Assembly (NCBI RefSeq): GCF_026991495.1
Contig: NZ_JALXBJ010000034.1
Span: 1-64,000, forward strand
DNA length: 64,000 bases
Direction: 5' to 3'
Source: Thermococcus sp.
GTDB taxonomy: Archaea > Methanobacteriota_B > Thermococci > Thermococcales > Thermococcaceae
Shown here: positions 1 to 8,960 of the stretch, piece after piece
Numbering within the stretch: position 1 is the first letter of the stretch
Layout of the letters: each line of letters starts with the position of its first letter
Made by a program: the position numbers and the translations under genes
The notes under the pieces: model-generated
Told to the model about the DNA's origin: nothing
The model's database searches: none
The model's input: only the letters and a program-made list of their open reading frames with translations

Positions 1-1
1 C

Positions 2-550
2 GGCGTGGGGATATACGCCTTTGAGCTCGGCGGCTTCGTGATTGACGGGGGAGTTGGGAAAGGCGTCCCCCCGCTTATAGTCAGGCACGACTTCCCCGAG
101 GAGTGGGCCCTGATCCTCATAACCCCTGAGCTCAAGGCCGGACCGGATGAAATAGAGGAGAGGAGCGCGATGGACTCGTCCTTTGGAAGCGCCGGGATCG
201 CGGCGAGGATAAGCCACAGGGTACTCTTGGGCCTCCTGCCCGCGCTCGTTGAAAGGGACATAGAGTCCTTCGGTGCCCACCTCACGGCGATTCAGAGGCT
301 CGTCGGGAGGCACTTCTCACGCTTTCAGGGGGGTGAGTTCAGGCCCGACCTCGGGGCCGTTCTAAGCTTCCTCGAGGAGAGGACGTACGGCTGCGGCCAG
401 AGCAGCTGGGGCCCAACGGTCTACGGCCTCATAAGGAGGGGGGAGTTTGAGGGGATCAAAGAAGAGGCGGAGGATTACTTAAGGGAGCTGGGCCTGAGGG
501 CGAGGATAGAGCTCGGGATTCCGAGGAACAGGGGCTTCAGCGTGGGGTGA
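2..550 (+). CDS. Beta-ribofuranosylaminobenzene 5'-phosphate synthase family protein (5'-truncated by window edge)
   Basis: The gene enters the window already open, so the N-terminal part is missing; 182 codons remain. The visible part matches the C-terminal two thirds of the GHMP-fold RFAP synthase family: a G-I/V-Y-A-F-E-L-G-G-F-V-I-D-G-G motif comes first, and a G-Q-S-S-W-G-P-T motif lies near residues 130-140. In methanogens the enzyme condenses an aromatic acid with PRPP in tetrahydromethanopterin synthesis. Thermococcales carry homologues whose exact substrate is less certain. A GTG at 5 could be read as a start but lies inside the conserved domain, so it is not the true start. It is followed after 4 nt by the DNA glycosylase gene, so the two are probably cotranscribed. 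Confidence 0.8.
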   Translation, partial: GVGIYAFELGGFVIDGGVGKGVPPLIVRHDFPEEWALILITPELKAGPDEIEERSAMDSSFGSAGIAARISHRVLLGLLPALVERDIESFGAHLTAIQRLVGRHFSRFQGGEFRPDLGAVLSFLEERTYGCGQSSWGPTVYGLIRRGEFEGIKEEAEDYLRELGLRARIELGIPRNRGFSVG

Positions 551-554
551 TGGA

Positions 555-1349
555 ATGACCCTCGACCGCTTCGTCGGGATTAAATACAGGGAAGACAGGG
601 AAAAGGTCGGGAAGCTAACAGGCATCCTGAGGGAGCTCGGCGTTGGATGCGCGAGGAGGATAGAGGAGCGCGTTGACCTCCAGTTCGATGCGCTGAGGAG
701 CCTCCGGAAGAAGCTCGGAGACGATGAAACCTTCCTCAAGCTCGTCGTGGCCAACTCCATAGTCAGCTACCAGCTCTCGGGGAAGGGGGAGGACTGGTGG
801 TGGGAGTTCTCCAGGTGGTTCTCAAAAGGGCTGCGGGGAAGGGGGATTGTTGAAGCCTACACCCTTTTCCTCCCGAATTCGAGGACGAACAGGCGGCTCA
901 CGGCCGGGAAGCTGAGGCGGCTTGAGAAGCTTGAACCCCTGCTGGGGGAGCTCACCCTAAGGGATCTCAGAGCCTACTACTTCGACGGGATGATCCGCCT
1001 CCGGGAGGATCTCGCGATGACCTTAGGCTCCTCTAAAAGTGCCAAGACCGTTGTCTTCGCCGTTAAAATGTTCGGCTACGCGGGCAGGATAGCCTTCGGT
1101 GAGTTCGTCCCGTACCCGATGGGAGTAGAGATACCGGCGGACGTCCGGATAAACGCCTACACGAAGCACATCACCAACGAGCCGCCGGTTAACTTCTGGA
1201 ACAGGATCGCCGAGGAAACTGGAGTCCCTCCCCTCCATATAGACTCGATTCTGTGGCCCGTCCTCGGGGGTAAGGGCGAGGTTGTTGAAAGGCTGAGGAA
1301 ATACTGCGGGGAGAAAGCGGAAAAGGTACTGGAGCTGAGGGATCTTTAA
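555..1349 (+). CDS. Archaeal 8-oxoguanine DNA glycosylase/AP lyase (AGOG family)
   Basis: The 264-residue product matches the AGOG family of bifunctional N-glycosylase/DNA lyases, which remove 8-oxoguanine from oxidised DNA. The helix-hairpin-helix-like region around residues 158-200 contains Lys164 and Asp196. Their 32-residue spacing equals that of the catalytic Lys and Asp described for the Pyrobaculum enzyme (K140/D172), so the active site looks intact. The ATG start is 4 nt downstream of the preceding stop. An oxidative-damage repair gene fits a genome that also carries a bd oxidase, but AGOG is common in Thermococcales, so the link is only suggestive. Confidence 0.87.
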   Translation: MTLDRFVGIKYREDREKVGKLTGILRELGVGCARRIEERVDLQFDALRSLRKKLGDDETFLKLVVANSIVSYQLSGKGEDWWWEFSRWFSKGLRGRGIVEAYTLFLPNSRTNRRLTAGKLRRLEKLEPLLGELTLRDLRAYYFDGMIRLREDLAMTLGSSKSAKTVVFAVKMFGYAGRIAFGEFVPYPMGVEIPADVRINAYTKHITNEPPVNFWNRIAEETGVPPLHIDSILWPVLGGKGEVVERLRKYCGEKAEKVLELRDL

Positions 1350-1361
1350 GGGGTGGGAACC

Positions 1362-2180
1362 TTGCTCAGGAGCTTTGCCATGGGGTTTAGGAGGAGCATC
1401 GGGGGATGGACGGCAGCTCTCTCGTTTGCCGTGTTCCTCACCCCTCTCCCGCTCGTCCTCGCAGCTGGAAGGAGGCTCCCCCTCTGGGATCCGGGGGAGG
1501 TGATGAGGATAATCTACGAGGCCGTAGATCCGGTGGTTCCAATGGGGGCTTTGGGCATGCTCGGCATCCTTCCCCTTTTCTTCGCCCTGCTCGTTGGGGC
1601 GTACTCGACCAAGGATGAACCATCAAAAGTTCCCTCCCGCCCCGCTTACCTGCTGGGCAGGTTCACGGGGCACGCGGCTGTGCTCTCGGCGGCGGCCTTC
1701 GCTTCCGTCCTCCTCGGTTTTCTGATCCTCGTACACTTTGGAGCCGCGTTCAGCGATGACCTGCTTAAGGCCGTTCTTACGACCGGGGCCCTATTTTCCC
1801 TGGTTGTGCTCCAGCTCTTAGCCCTCGGCTACCTCATATCCACCCTCTCCGAGGAGGGGTCAGTCTGCCTCGTTACAGCGCTCTCAGCGGGCTTCGTGCT
1901 GTTGATAATGATACCGATGGCCGTGACGTTCCTCTTCATGCTAGAGTACGCCCCGATGGGGGAGCTTGTGAAGAGCCCGGCGGTGGTCAGGGAGGAGATG
2001 TGGAGGTACCTGACGCTCTACCTCCCCTTCGAACCGACCCTTCAGATGGGGGAGGCGCTCGGTGAAGCGGGTACATGGAGAGGCCTCCTGAACGTCTTGA
2101 ACTTAGGGGTGTTTTCGGTGGTTTACATAATCATCGCTGCCCTCCGCTTTTCAAGGGGTAAGGGCCCCGGCTCCCCTTAA
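1362..2180 (+). CDS. ABC-2 type transporter permease-like membrane protein
   Basis: A hydrophobic protein of about 272 residues with roughly six membrane segments (near 18-37, 63-85, 105-125, 135-160, 170-195 and 240-260). It looks like an ABC-2/NosY-type permease. I chose the TTG at 1362 because a GGGGTGGG element lies 6 nt upstream; the downstream permease gene uses the same arrangement (GGGGTGTGAAC then TTG). GTG 1353 is an alternative that adds three residues. The gene lies 12 nt after the glycosylase and upstream of a second permease and an ATPase. Substrate unknown. Confidence 0.72.
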   Translation: MLRSFAMGFRRSIGGWTAALSFAVFLTPLPLVLAAGRRLPLWDPGEVMRIIYEAVDPVVPMGALGMLGILPLFFALLVGAYSTKDEPSKVPSRPAYLLGRFTGHAAVLSAAAFASVLLGFLILVHFGAAFSDDLLKAVLTTGALFSLVVLQLLALGYLISTLSEEGSVCLVTALSAGFVLLIMIPMAVTFLFMLEYAPMGELVKSPAVVREEMWRYLTLYLPFEPTLQMGEALGEAGTWRGLLNVLNLGVFSVVYIIIAALRFSRGKGPGSP

Positions 2181-2212
2181 CTCACCGCGTTCATTTTAAA
2201 CCCCACTGATAG

Positions 2213-2227
2213 GCAAAGATTTTTATA
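2213..2227 (+). promoter_or_regulatory. Archaeal BRE/TATA promoter for the ABC-2 exporter genes
   Basis: An A-rich BRE-like stretch (GCAAAG) runs into ATTTTTATA, about 40 nt upstream of the TTG start at 2267. It sits in the only substantial gap of this gene group, so the second permease and the ATPase probably have their own promoter. Confidence 0.55.
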
Positions 2228-2266
2228 CCGAAGGTAATAGTTCGGGATGAACAGGGGGTGTGAACT

Positions 2267-3244
2267 TTGCTGTGGGGCTTCAAGCTGGAGTTGAAACAGG
2301 GTCTCAGGAGCAAGAAGCTGATAGGGACGCTGCTCATAATCCTCTTCCTGTACGTGCCCTTCCTCTACTTCCTGAAGGAAGAGCCAGGCACCTACATGAG
2401 CACCAGGGAGATAATGGCCACGATGTCCAACTTCGTAACCGGGATAGCCATATTCTTCGTCGGCATGCTGGCCATGATAATGGGCGCCACCGCCATCAAC
2501 TCTGAGGTGGAGAAGGGAACCCTGCGGGTGGCGATGAGTAAGCCGATATCGAGGCTCGCCTACATCGGGGGAAAGATGCTCGCGCATGTGACAATCCTCT
2601 TCATAGCCCTTCTCGTCTCGGTGGGCGTGGCGATAGGGGGGATGGCCCTGATCGGGATAGACCTGACCGCCGGCTTCGTCTGGGATATGGTGCTCCTCAA
2701 CGTACTCCTCCTCATAGGCATAACGGGCCTCCTCTTCCTCGGCTACCTTCTCTCGGCGTTCATCAAGTCCCCCATAAACGCCCTCGTCCTGGCCCTCGTG
2801 CTCTTCTTCATCGTATGGAAGATAGCGCCCGCGGTCGTCGAGTACGAGGCCTTCACCCACGCCGCCAGCTACAAGGACTACCAAGGCCACGTACTTCAGG
2901 AGTACAAGACGAAGTACCTCTTCTTCGACCCCTCAAGCCAGATAGAGGTGATGCTGAGCAACATGACGGAGAGGACGTGCTTCGCTATAACCAAGAGGAT
3001 AGAACCAAACGGCGAGGAAAGGGTACTGGAGAAGAAGGAGGTTCCCACCTGTTCGGGAGTGTGGGGCTCGAGTAGCTATCCAGGGGTGGGACAGGTGATC
3101 TATACGTGTAGCTGCCAGGATGTCTACGCGGGCGTTGGGCACTCCCTCAGGTTCCACCTCGTGAACCTGGTGCTCATGATTGGGACGATCATAGCCTACG
3201 CCGGCTTCGCTGTATTCCGGTTCCTCAGGATGGATCTGAGGTGA
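2267..3244 (+). CDS. ABC-2 type transporter permease (NosY-like)
   Basis: A 325-residue protein with about six membrane helices. It has the ABC-2 layout: helix 1 near 19-38, then helices near 53-78, 100-125, 135-160 and 163-182, a roughly 100-residue extracytoplasmic loop, and a last helix near 295-315. The E-V-E-K-G-T-L-R sequence (near 82-89) followed by S-K-P-I-S-R is the coupling-helix region typical of these permeases. The start is TTG, with GGGGGTG 5 nt upstream. The large loop before the last helix carries two Cys pairs and may form disulfides. The stop overlaps the upstream GTG/ATG cluster of the ATPase gene, its obvious partner. Substrate unknown. Confidence 0.82.
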   Translation: MLWGFKLELKQGLRSKKLIGTLLIILFLYVPFLYFLKEEPGTYMSTREIMATMSNFVTGIAIFFVGMLAMIMGATAINSEVEKGTLRVAMSKPISRLAYIGGKMLAHVTILFIALLVSVGVAIGGMALIGIDLTAGFVWDMVLLNVLLLIGITGLLFLGYLLSAFIKSPINALVLALVLFFIVWKIAPAVVEYEAFTHAASYKDYQGHVLQEYKTKYLFFDPSSQIEVMLSNMTERTCFAITKRIEPNGEERVLEKKEVPTCSGVWGSSSYPGVGQVIYTCSCQDVYAGVGHSLRFHLVNLVLMIGTIIAYAGFAVFRFLRMDLR

Positions 3245-3249
3245 TGGCG

Positions 3250-4176
3250 ATGATCGAGATCGAGAACCTGGTCAAGAACTACGGGGACGTCAAAGCCCTC
3301 GACGGCCTCCACCTCACTGTCAAGGAGGGGCAGATATACGGCTTCCTGGGGCCCAACGGGGCCGGAAAGAGCACTACGATACTGAGCACCCTCGGCCTCA
3401 TAAATCCCCAGGCTGGGAGGATAAGCCTCTTCGGCAGGGAAGTCTTCGCGGACGGAAAATACAGGGAGGCCGAACTCGTAAGGGCAAAGAAGAGAATAGG
3501 CTACATGCCCGAGCACGCAACCCTCTGGGACTTTCTAACTCCCATGCAGACCTTAGACATCATCGGGGAGTCTTTTGGGATGTCAAAGGGGGAGAGGGCA
3601 AAGAGGGCAAGGGAGCTCTTGGAACTCCTCAACCTGTGGGACGTCAGGAACAAGAAGGTCGGGAAGTTCTCCAAGGGCATGAAGCAGCGCCTCCTCCTCG
3701 CCCAGGCCCTCGTCCAGAGTCCGGATCTCCTCATCCTCGACGAGCCGATGACGGGCCTCGATCCAAAGGGCATAGCGGAGTTCAAGGACATCATAAGGGA
3801 GCAGAAAAAGGCCGGGAAGACCGTGTTCTTCTCAAGCCATATCTTAGCTCACGTGGAGGAGGTCTGCGATACGGTCGGGGTTATAGTTAGGGGACAACTA
3901 AGGGTGGAGGACAGCATAGAGAACATAAAAAACCAGTTCCTGAAGAAAGCAGGCTACCTTATCCTCCTTGAAACGGACAGGCCAATCAGCTTCGAAAACG
4001 TTGACTGGGAGGTTGAGAGGGTCAGCCCGACGAAGTACAAGATAAAGGCCCCAGACGACGTCAGGCCGGAGATAAACGATGTCGTCTGGAAGCAGGGGGC
4101 CAAGATCCTCCAGCTCATGGTGCGCGTCCCAAGCCTTGAGGAGGTGTTCCTGAGCTTGGTGGAGGAGAAGGGCTAA
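3250..4176 (+). CDS. ABC transporter ATP-binding protein (ABC-2 exporter)
   Basis: A 308-residue ABC ATPase of the CcmA/NosF class that powers the adjacent permease(s). Visible motifs are Walker [10 protein letters not shown], signature F-S-K-G-M-K-Q-R (a variant of LSGGQ), Walker B L-L-I-L-D-E-P and an S-S-H switch. The C-terminal ~80 residues form the usual accessory domain of this class. GTG 3241 and ATG 3244 are also in frame. ATG 3250 is preferred because GAGGTG lies exactly 6 nt upstream. The 3' end overlaps the convergent UbiD-family gene by 4 nt. Confidence 0.88.
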   Translation: MIEIENLVKNYGDVKALDGLHLTVKEGQIYGFLGPNGAGKSTTILSTLGLINPQAGRISLFGREVFADGKYREAELVRAKKRIGYMPEHATLWDFLTPMQTLDIIGESFGMSKGERAKRARELLELLNLWDVRNKKVGKFSKGMKQRLLLAQALVQSPDLLILDEPMTGLDPKGIAEFKDIIREQKKAGKTVFFSSHILAHVEEVCDTVGVIVRGQLRVEDSIENIKNQFLKKAGYLILLETDRPISFENVDWEVERVSPTKYKIKAPDDVRPEINDVVWKQGAKILQLMVRVPSLEEVFLSLVEEKG

Positions 4177-5438
4177 GGCCTCGCCCTCTCGAATTTCTCC
4201 CCTCCCTTCAGGGGCTTGGTTGCGTCCACTCCCCATTTGGTTGTGATGCCCCCCTCTCCAGAGGGATCGAGGGAGCTTCCGCGGGCGTTTGGAATAAGGA
4301 CGAGATCCCTGTCCGGCTGGAAGCGCGTCGCCACGGCCCACTCGACCTCGCGGTCGTCGTAGATGTCCACGTCATCGTCGACAACGACCACGTGCTTCAG
4401 ACTCGGATGCCCCGCGAAGGCCGCCAGAATGGCGTTCTTTCCATCGCCTTCGTGCTGCTTGGTAATGCTGACAACTGCGTGGAGCCACATTGCTCCCCCC
4501 TCTGTCAGTCTGACCCCGTGGACCTTTGGAACAACGCGCTTCACGCTCTCGTAGATCTGGGGCTCCTTTGGAAGACCCATGAGCATGTAGTGCTCGTAAG
4601 ACCCTGAGAGGAGGGCGTGGAATATCGGTTCGTCAACGTGGTACATCCTCTCAAAAACCACAACCGGCTGCTTCCTGACGACGTCGTACGTCCCCGTGAT
4701 GTCGACGAAGGGCCCCTCGTCCACGAGCTCAGGGGTTATCCTCGCCTCAAACACGAACTCGCTCTCGACTGGTACTGGAATGCCCCCGAGGTTAACCGTT
4801 CGCAGGGGCTCTCCGAAAGCTACTTCGCTCATGGCCGAGGCTACTTCGAGCTCGCTCACCCCGTAGGCCACGCTCGTGCTTCCTGCGAGGAGAAGGTGAA
4901 CGGGGTTTCCGACGACGATCCTTACGTCGAGCTCTTCGCCTCCCTCCGCTTTCTCCCTCCACATGGAGTAGAGGTGCCTCGGGACGAGTCTCACAGCGGC
5001 CCTCCTCTCATCGAGCACCATCATCCTGTGGAAGGAGACGTTGACGAAGCCGCCGTCCCTCGCGATTATCATCGCCGACGTGAAGTAAGGCCCCCCGTCA
5101 CCGGGGTAGTACTTGGGGACAGGTAGCTCCAAAAGCGAAAAATCGGAGCTCCGGTTTTTGAGGAAGGGCGCAGTCCCCACCGTGGCGAAGGGCCTTGGAT
5201 GGCTCATAGCCCTGGTCATCAGATCGAGCAATCCACCAACGTCAGTTTTCAAGTACTTGGCTATCCTCTTCCGCGTGCTCCATACGTTGCCCGCTACCTC
5301 CCACCCCTCCACGTCCTTGAAGAGAACCGGCCTGTCCCGGTATTTGAGGAGGTACCTCGTTATCTCAAGGTTCTTCTTCACGGGTTTTTCGATGACAACG
5401 ACCTCATCACCGAAGGACTCCAGTATCTCCCTCAGCAT
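4173..5438 (-). CDS. UbiD family (prenylated-FMN) decarboxylase, first paralogue
   Basis: A 421-residue member of the UbiD superfamily, which uses prenylated FMN for reversible decarboxylation of aromatic or unsaturated acids. The central region has the expected D-E-G-P-F-V-D catalytic stretch, and the C terminus has the [11 protein letters not shown] motif. An in-frame ATG 75 nt upstream would add 25 residues with no family resemblance. ATG 5438 is preferred because GGTGGTG lies just upstream. A second UbiD paralogue is at 59472 beside ubiA. No UbiX-type flavin prenyltransferase is visible in this window. The substrate cannot be assigned from sequence alone. Confidence 0.82.
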   Translation of the reverse strand: MLREILESFGDEVVVIEKPVKKNLEITRYLLKYRDRPVLFKDVEGWEVAGNVWSTRKRIAKYLKTDVGGLLDLMTRAMSHPRPFATVGTAPFLKNRSSDFSLLELPVPKYYPGDGGPYFTSAMIIARDGGFVNVSFHRMMVLDERRAAVRLVPRHLYSMWREKAEGGEELDVRIVVGNPVHLLLAGSTSVAYGVSELEVASAMSEVAFGEPLRTVNLGGIPVPVESEFVFEARITPELVDEGPFVDITGTYDVVRKQPVVVFERMYHVDEPIFHALLSGSYEHYMLMGLPKEPQIYESVKRVVPKVHGVRLTEGGAMWLHAVVSITKQHEGDGKNAILAAFAGHPSLKHVVVVDDDVDIYDDREVEWAVATRFQPDRDLVLIPNARGSSLDPSGEGGITTKWGVDATKPLKGGEKFERARP

Positions 5439-5456
5439 GCCACCACCAATAACCCT

Positions 5457-5476
5457 TCCAAAAAGACTATAAAGCC
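5457..5476. promoter_or_regulatory. Shared TATA region of a divergent promoter
   Basis: The 67-nt gap between the divergent UbiD and helicase genes contains one good TATA-like element (ACTATAAAG) that reads acceptably on both strands. On the + strand it predicts a start within a few nt of the helicase ATG, so that mRNA may be nearly leaderless. Confidence 0.4.
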
Positions 5477-5505
5477 CTTTTCCTGAACTCCCACTTTGAC
5501 TGGCG

Positions 5506-6915
5506 ATGTCCACAGTGACGATGGAGGTCCCGGAAGGTTCGACACTGGTCTACATACGGAAGGCCGACCCCAAGGTTTACTTCCTAATCTACGACCTCCT
5601 CACCTACAGGAAGAACTTTGGGAAGTGGGAGAAGCCCGAGAGCCTCTACGACCCCTACTCCAACTCCTTTCCCCTCGGCCTGCTTTACAGGGTGAGGAAG
5701 TTTCTGAAGGAGAAGGGCTACTCCGTTAGGGTTTACGACAGGAGAAAGGTTAGGGCGGAGAGGCTTGAGAGCGAGTGGAACGGGGCCTTCTCCCTGAGGA
5801 GGTACCAGAAGAAGGCCATAAGGAAGGCGCTGAAGGAGAGAATGGGCGTGCTTGCGCTTCCTGTGGGCAGCGGGAAGACGATAGTCGGCCTCAGGATAAT
5901 CCACGAGCTCGGCCTCTCATCCCTCATAGTGGTTCACACCAAGGAGCTCCTCTACCAGTGGGGGGAGAAGGTTGAGGAAACCCTGAACGTCAAGCCGGGG
6001 CTCATCGGGGACAACCAGTGGGAGGAGGGGAAGGTAACGGTCGCAATGATCCAGACGCTCCTGTCGAGGGGACCAGAAAAGCTCCAGCGTGCTTACGGGG
6101 TGGTACTCTTTGACGAGTGCCACAGGACGTCGGCCGCGGAGAAGTTCTACCAGCTCGGTCTGAAGCTCCCCCAGGTCTACCGCTTCGGCCTCTCCGCCAC
6201 TCCCTGGAGGCGCATAAGGGGAGAGGAGCTCAAGATAGAGGCAGTTGTGGGGCCGGTGATATACGAGGTGAAGGCGGAGGATCTGATAAGGGAGGGCTTC
6301 CTCTCAAGGCCCCGCTTTGAGGTCGTGACCTACAGCCCGGCCCTGCCCTCGTTCAGCGAGAGGTACAAGGAGCTCTACGAGGACGTGATAATGAACAACG
6401 AGGAGAGGAACAGGGCCATCGTCAGGAAGGCGGTCGAGCTCGCGAGGAAGGGCCACAGGGTTCTAATAGACGTCAAGAGGCTGGAGCACGGGAAGATCCT
6501 CAGGGAGATGCTCAGGAAAGAGGGCGTAAACGCCGAGTTCCTGAGCTCGAAGAGCCCCAACAGGAGGGAGGTTTTGGAGGCCTTCAAGGAGGGCAAGATA
6601 AACGTCCTGATATCGACCCTCCTAAAGGAGGGCGTTGACATACCCGAGATCTCGGCCATAATACTCGCCGGCGGCGGTAAAAGCGACATCATGACGATAC
6701 AGACCATTGGACGGGCCCTCCGGCCCAAGAAAGGAATGACCGCAGTAATAGTGGACGTAAGGGACGACGACCCGCTTTTGTTCGCCCACTTCATAGAGCG
6801 CCAGAAGGCCCTGAAGCAGTACTACGGAAGGTACTACGACAGGGAGCTTGAGAGAACCTACAGTGAGATAAGCCAGTCGCCGAGCAGGGCCGCGCGAACG
6901 AGGGCCCGAGAATAG
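5506..6915 (+). CDS. DEAD/DEAH-box helicase, XPB/SSL2-like superfamily 2
   Basis: A 469-residue SF2 helicase. Domain 1 has the Q-like R-R-Y-Q motif (near 100), Walker A L-P-V-G-S-G-K-T (near 118-125), Walker B D-E-C-H (DECH rather than DEVH) and S-A-T (motif III). Domain 2 has the [12 protein letters not shown] motif and Q-T-I-G-R-A-L-R (motif VI). This order is that of COG1061/XPB-type DNA helicases involved in repair or transcription. ATG 5521 is an alternative start. The last 58 nt are shared with the convergent truA gene, so both proteins have C termini encoded on opposite strands of the same DNA. Confidence 0.85.
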   Translation: MSTVTMEVPEGSTLVYIRKADPKVYFLIYDLLTYRKNFGKWEKPESLYDPYSNSFPLGLLYRVRKFLKEKGYSVRVYDRRKVRAERLESEWNGAFSLRRYQKKAIRKALKERMGVLALPVGSGKTIVGLRIIHELGLSSLIVVHTKELLYQWGEKVEETLNVKPGLIGDNQWEEGKVTVAMIQTLLSRGPEKLQRAYGVVLFDECHRTSAAEKFYQLGLKLPQVYRFGLSATPWRRIRGEELKIEAVVGPVIYEVKAEDLIREGFLSRPRFEVVTYSPALPSFSERYKELYEDVIMNNEERNRAIVRKAVELARKGHRVLIDVKRLEHGKILREMLRKEGVNAEFLSSKSPNRREVLEAFKEGKINVLISTLLKEGVDIPEISAIILAGGGKSDIMTIQTIGRALRPKKGMTAVIVDVRDDDPLLFAHFIERQKALKQYYGRYYDRELERTYSEISQSPSRAARTRARE

Positions 6916-7661
6916 CGTGAAAAGAGGCCCTCTTTAACCTTCCTAAGGGCTTTTTCGCTGACCTCAAACTGGATGCCGTACTCTATCCTCCACAGGACGA
7001 GGTTCTCTGGTGGAGCGGGTGGGATCTTTCTCCCGTATTTCCCCGAGAGCATTTCATCGACCTCGGAGGGCTTTAGGAGGCCGAGGCCGCAGAACCTTAT
7101 CGCGCTGACGATCCGCCTGACCATCTCCCATAGGAAGCTCCTACCGGTGACCTCGATCACGTAGTAGCCCCTCCTCTGCATTAGCTCGATCGAGTTTACC
7201 GTTCTCACCGGATTCCGGCCGGGTTCGAGCCTCGCAAAGGCCGAGAAATCGTGGGTTCCCTCAAATAGCCTGGCGCATTCAAGCATGGTTCCGGCTTCCA
7301 GCCCCTCATCCACGAGGTAGTAGCGGTAGGTCTTCGATCCAGCGGCGAAGCGCGGGTGAAAGTCATCCGGTACTTGGGCCCTACCGATAATCCAGACGTC
7401 CCTGAGGTGGTGGTTCAGCACCTCTGGTGTTGCGAGACCCTCCTTCCCCTTGAGGGGATCGAAGGCGACGACGTTAAAAAAGGCCGAGACTCCTCTATCC
7501 GTCCTTGAGGCACCCTTAAATTTCGAGGAAGCGGGGTCCGCTATTATCCCGAGCTTTCTGAGGGCACGGATCAGCTCCCCCTCAACGGTTCTCACTCCTG
7601 GCTGCCTCTGGAAACCGTAGAAGGCCGTTCCGTCGTAGGCTATCCTGAGGGCGAGCCTCAT
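6858..7661 (-). CDS. truA: tRNA pseudouridine synthase A
   Basis: TruA isomerises uridines 38-40 of the tRNA anticodon arm to pseudouridine. The 267-residue protein has the family hallmark A-S-R-T-D-R-G-V-S-A, with catalytic Asp55, and the Y-R-Y-Y motif near 115. An open frame continues 65 codons upstream, but those codons cross the tRNA-Pro gene. The start is therefore ATG 7661, preceded by GGTGATAAG. It lies just downstream of tRNA-Pro on the same strand, and the tRNA promoter may drive both. The 3' end overlaps the convergent helicase gene by 58 nt. Confidence 0.9.
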   Translation of the reverse strand: MRLALRIAYDGTAFYGFQRQPGVRTVEGELIRALRKLGIIADPASSKFKGASRTDRGVSAFFNVVAFDPLKGKEGLATPEVLNHHLRDVWIIGRAQVPDDFHPRFAAGSKTYRYYLVDEGLEAGTMLECARLFEGTHDFSAFARLEPGRNPVRTVNSIELMQRRGYYVIEVTGRSFLWEMVRRIVSAIRFCGLGLLKPSEVDEMLSGKYGRKIPPAPPENLVLWRIEYGIQFEVSEKALRKVKEGLFSRYSRALVRAALLGDWLISL

Positions 7662-7678
7662 CTTATCACCCGAGAACC

Positions 7679-7756
7679 TGGTGGGGCCGCCGGGATTTGA
7701 ACCCGGGTCACGGGCTCCCAAAGCCCGCAGGATGGGCCAAGCTACCCCACGGCCCC
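7679..7756 (-). tRNA. tRNA-Pro (anticodon TGG), CCA encoded
   Basis: Reading the minus strand, the acceptor stem GGGGCCG pairs with CGGCCCC at the 3' end. The anticodon arm is CGGGC-TTTGGGA-GCCCG with TGG at positions 34-36, and the T arm carries the GGTTCAAATCC sequence. The discriminator A is followed by CCA in the DNA (7681-7679), so the tail is gene-encoded. No intron is visible. Confidence 0.96.
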
Positions 7757-7781
7757 ATGCCCGGCATTTAGGGGCTCTGCA

Positions 7782-7797
7782 AAGCTTATAAAGTTTG
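7782..7797 (-). promoter_or_regulatory. TATA box for tRNA-Pro (and probably bidirectional)
   Basis: On the minus strand CAAACTTTATAAGCTT lies about 33 nt upstream of the mature tRNA 5' end, the usual archaeal distance. The same element reads CTTATAAAG on the plus strand, about 40 nt before the mannosyltransferase start, and may serve both directions. Confidence 0.65.
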
Positions 7798-7831
7798 CGG
7801 GTTTTACTTTCTTGGCCAGGGAGGGAAGAGA

Positions 7832-8917
7832 ATGCCCGCGGAAGGAGAGAAGCCAAAGGTCTCAGTCATAATCCCCACCTACAACGAGAGGGAAAACTTA
7901 GGGGAGCTCTTCAGGAGGATCTCCGAGGCTCTAAGCGGGGCCGGCTACGGCTTTGAAATCATAGTGGTTGACGACGACTCACCCGATAGAACCTGGGAGT
8001 ACGCAATGGAGCTCGGGATGGAGTACCCCGTGAAGGTCATCAGGAGGAGAAACGAGAAGGGCCTCTCCTCCGCTGTGATCAGGGGCTTTAAAGAGGCCTC
8101 CGGGGAAGTTCTCGTCGTTATGGACGCGGATCTGCAGCACCCCCCCGAGAAGATACCCGAGCTGGTGGAGGCAATAGAGAATGGCGCCGACGTGGCCATA
8201 GCGAGCAGGTACGTACCCGGGGGGGAGGTTAAGAACTGGTACTGGTACAGGAAGCTCATCTCGAAGGGGGCCATAATGCTCGGGCGGCTGGCCCTTCCGA
8301 AGATAAGGAGCGTGAAGGATCCTATGAGCGGCTTCTTCGCCCTGAGGCGGGAGGTCGTCGAGGGGGTTGAGTTGAACCCCATAGGCTTCAAGATCCTCAT
8401 GGAGATCCTCGTGAAGGCCAGATACAAGAAGGTCGTCGAGGTGCCCTTCACCTTCGGTCTTAGGAGGGCAGGGGAGAGCAAGCTCGGCGGGAAGACAATG
8501 GTGGCCTATCTGAAGCATGTCTACCGCCTCATGCACTGGTCTGGAGAGCTTGACAGGCTGATCAAGTTCAGCATCGTGGGAACCTCGGGAGTGTTCGTGA
8601 ACGAAGGCTTCCTGTGGTTGTTCGTCTCGTGGCTCGGGATGAGCAAGTACATAGCCAACATCCCCGCGACCGAGCTTGCCATCCTCAACAACTTCACCTG
8701 GAATGACCTTTGGACCTTCAGGGATCTTAGAAAATCCCCCCTGTGGAGGAGGCTCTTTAGCTTCCACGTCGCTGCCCTAACCGGGGCTTTCGTTCAGTGG
8801 GTAATATACGCCCCCCTCGTTTACCTCGGCGTAAACTACCTCCTCGCCAACCTTGTTGGCATAGGTGCGTCTTTTATCGTCCGCTTCCTCTTCAACAGAA
8901 ACGTGACGTGGGGCTGA
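7832..8917 (+). CDS. Dolichol-phosphate mannose synthase with C-terminal GtrA domain
   Basis: A 361-residue membrane glycosyltransferase that transfers mannose from GDP-mannose to a polyprenyl phosphate, supplying N-glycan and glycolipid assembly. The N-terminal GT-A domain (about 8-235) shows V-S-V-I-I-P-T-Y-N-E, the metal-binding D-A-D at 98-100 followed by L-Q-H-P-P, and S-G-F-F-A near 170. Four membrane segments from about 240 to 355 form a GtrA-like anchor. This is the same architecture as the structurally studied Pyrococcus furiosus enzyme. The start ATG has GGGAGGG about 6 nt upstream. Confidence 0.9.
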   Translation: MPAEGEKPKVSVIIPTYNERENLGELFRRISEALSGAGYGFEIIVVDDDSPDRTWEYAMELGMEYPVKVIRRRNEKGLSSAVIRGFKEASGEVLVVMDADLQHPPEKIPELVEAIENGADVAIASRYVPGGEVKNWYWYRKLISKGAIMLGRLALPKIRSVKDPMSGFFALRREVVEGVELNPIGFKILMEILVKARYKKVVEVPFTFGLRRAGESKLGGKTMVAYLKHVYRLMHWSGELDRLIKFSIVGTSGVFVNEGFLWLFVSWLGMSKYIANIPATELAILNNFTWNDLWTFRDLRKSPLWRRLFSFHVAALTGAFVQWVIYAPLVYLGVNYLLANLVGIGASFIVRFLFNRNVTWG

Positions 8918-8960
8918 TTTCCAGCCACGAAGGCCGGCCCTTAAAATGGAAACTTGGGCG

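Noticed and set aside
2177-2890. 237-codon frame antisense to the ABC-2 permease
   Set aside because: Lies within a well-supported gene, has a repetitive Glu/Gly/His-rich composition, and no promoter or ribosome site.
4173-5513. Upstream start (5513) for the first UbiD gene
   Set aside because: It would run through the shared promoter with the helicase gene, and the extra 25 residues show no family pattern. ATG 5438 has a good ribosome site.
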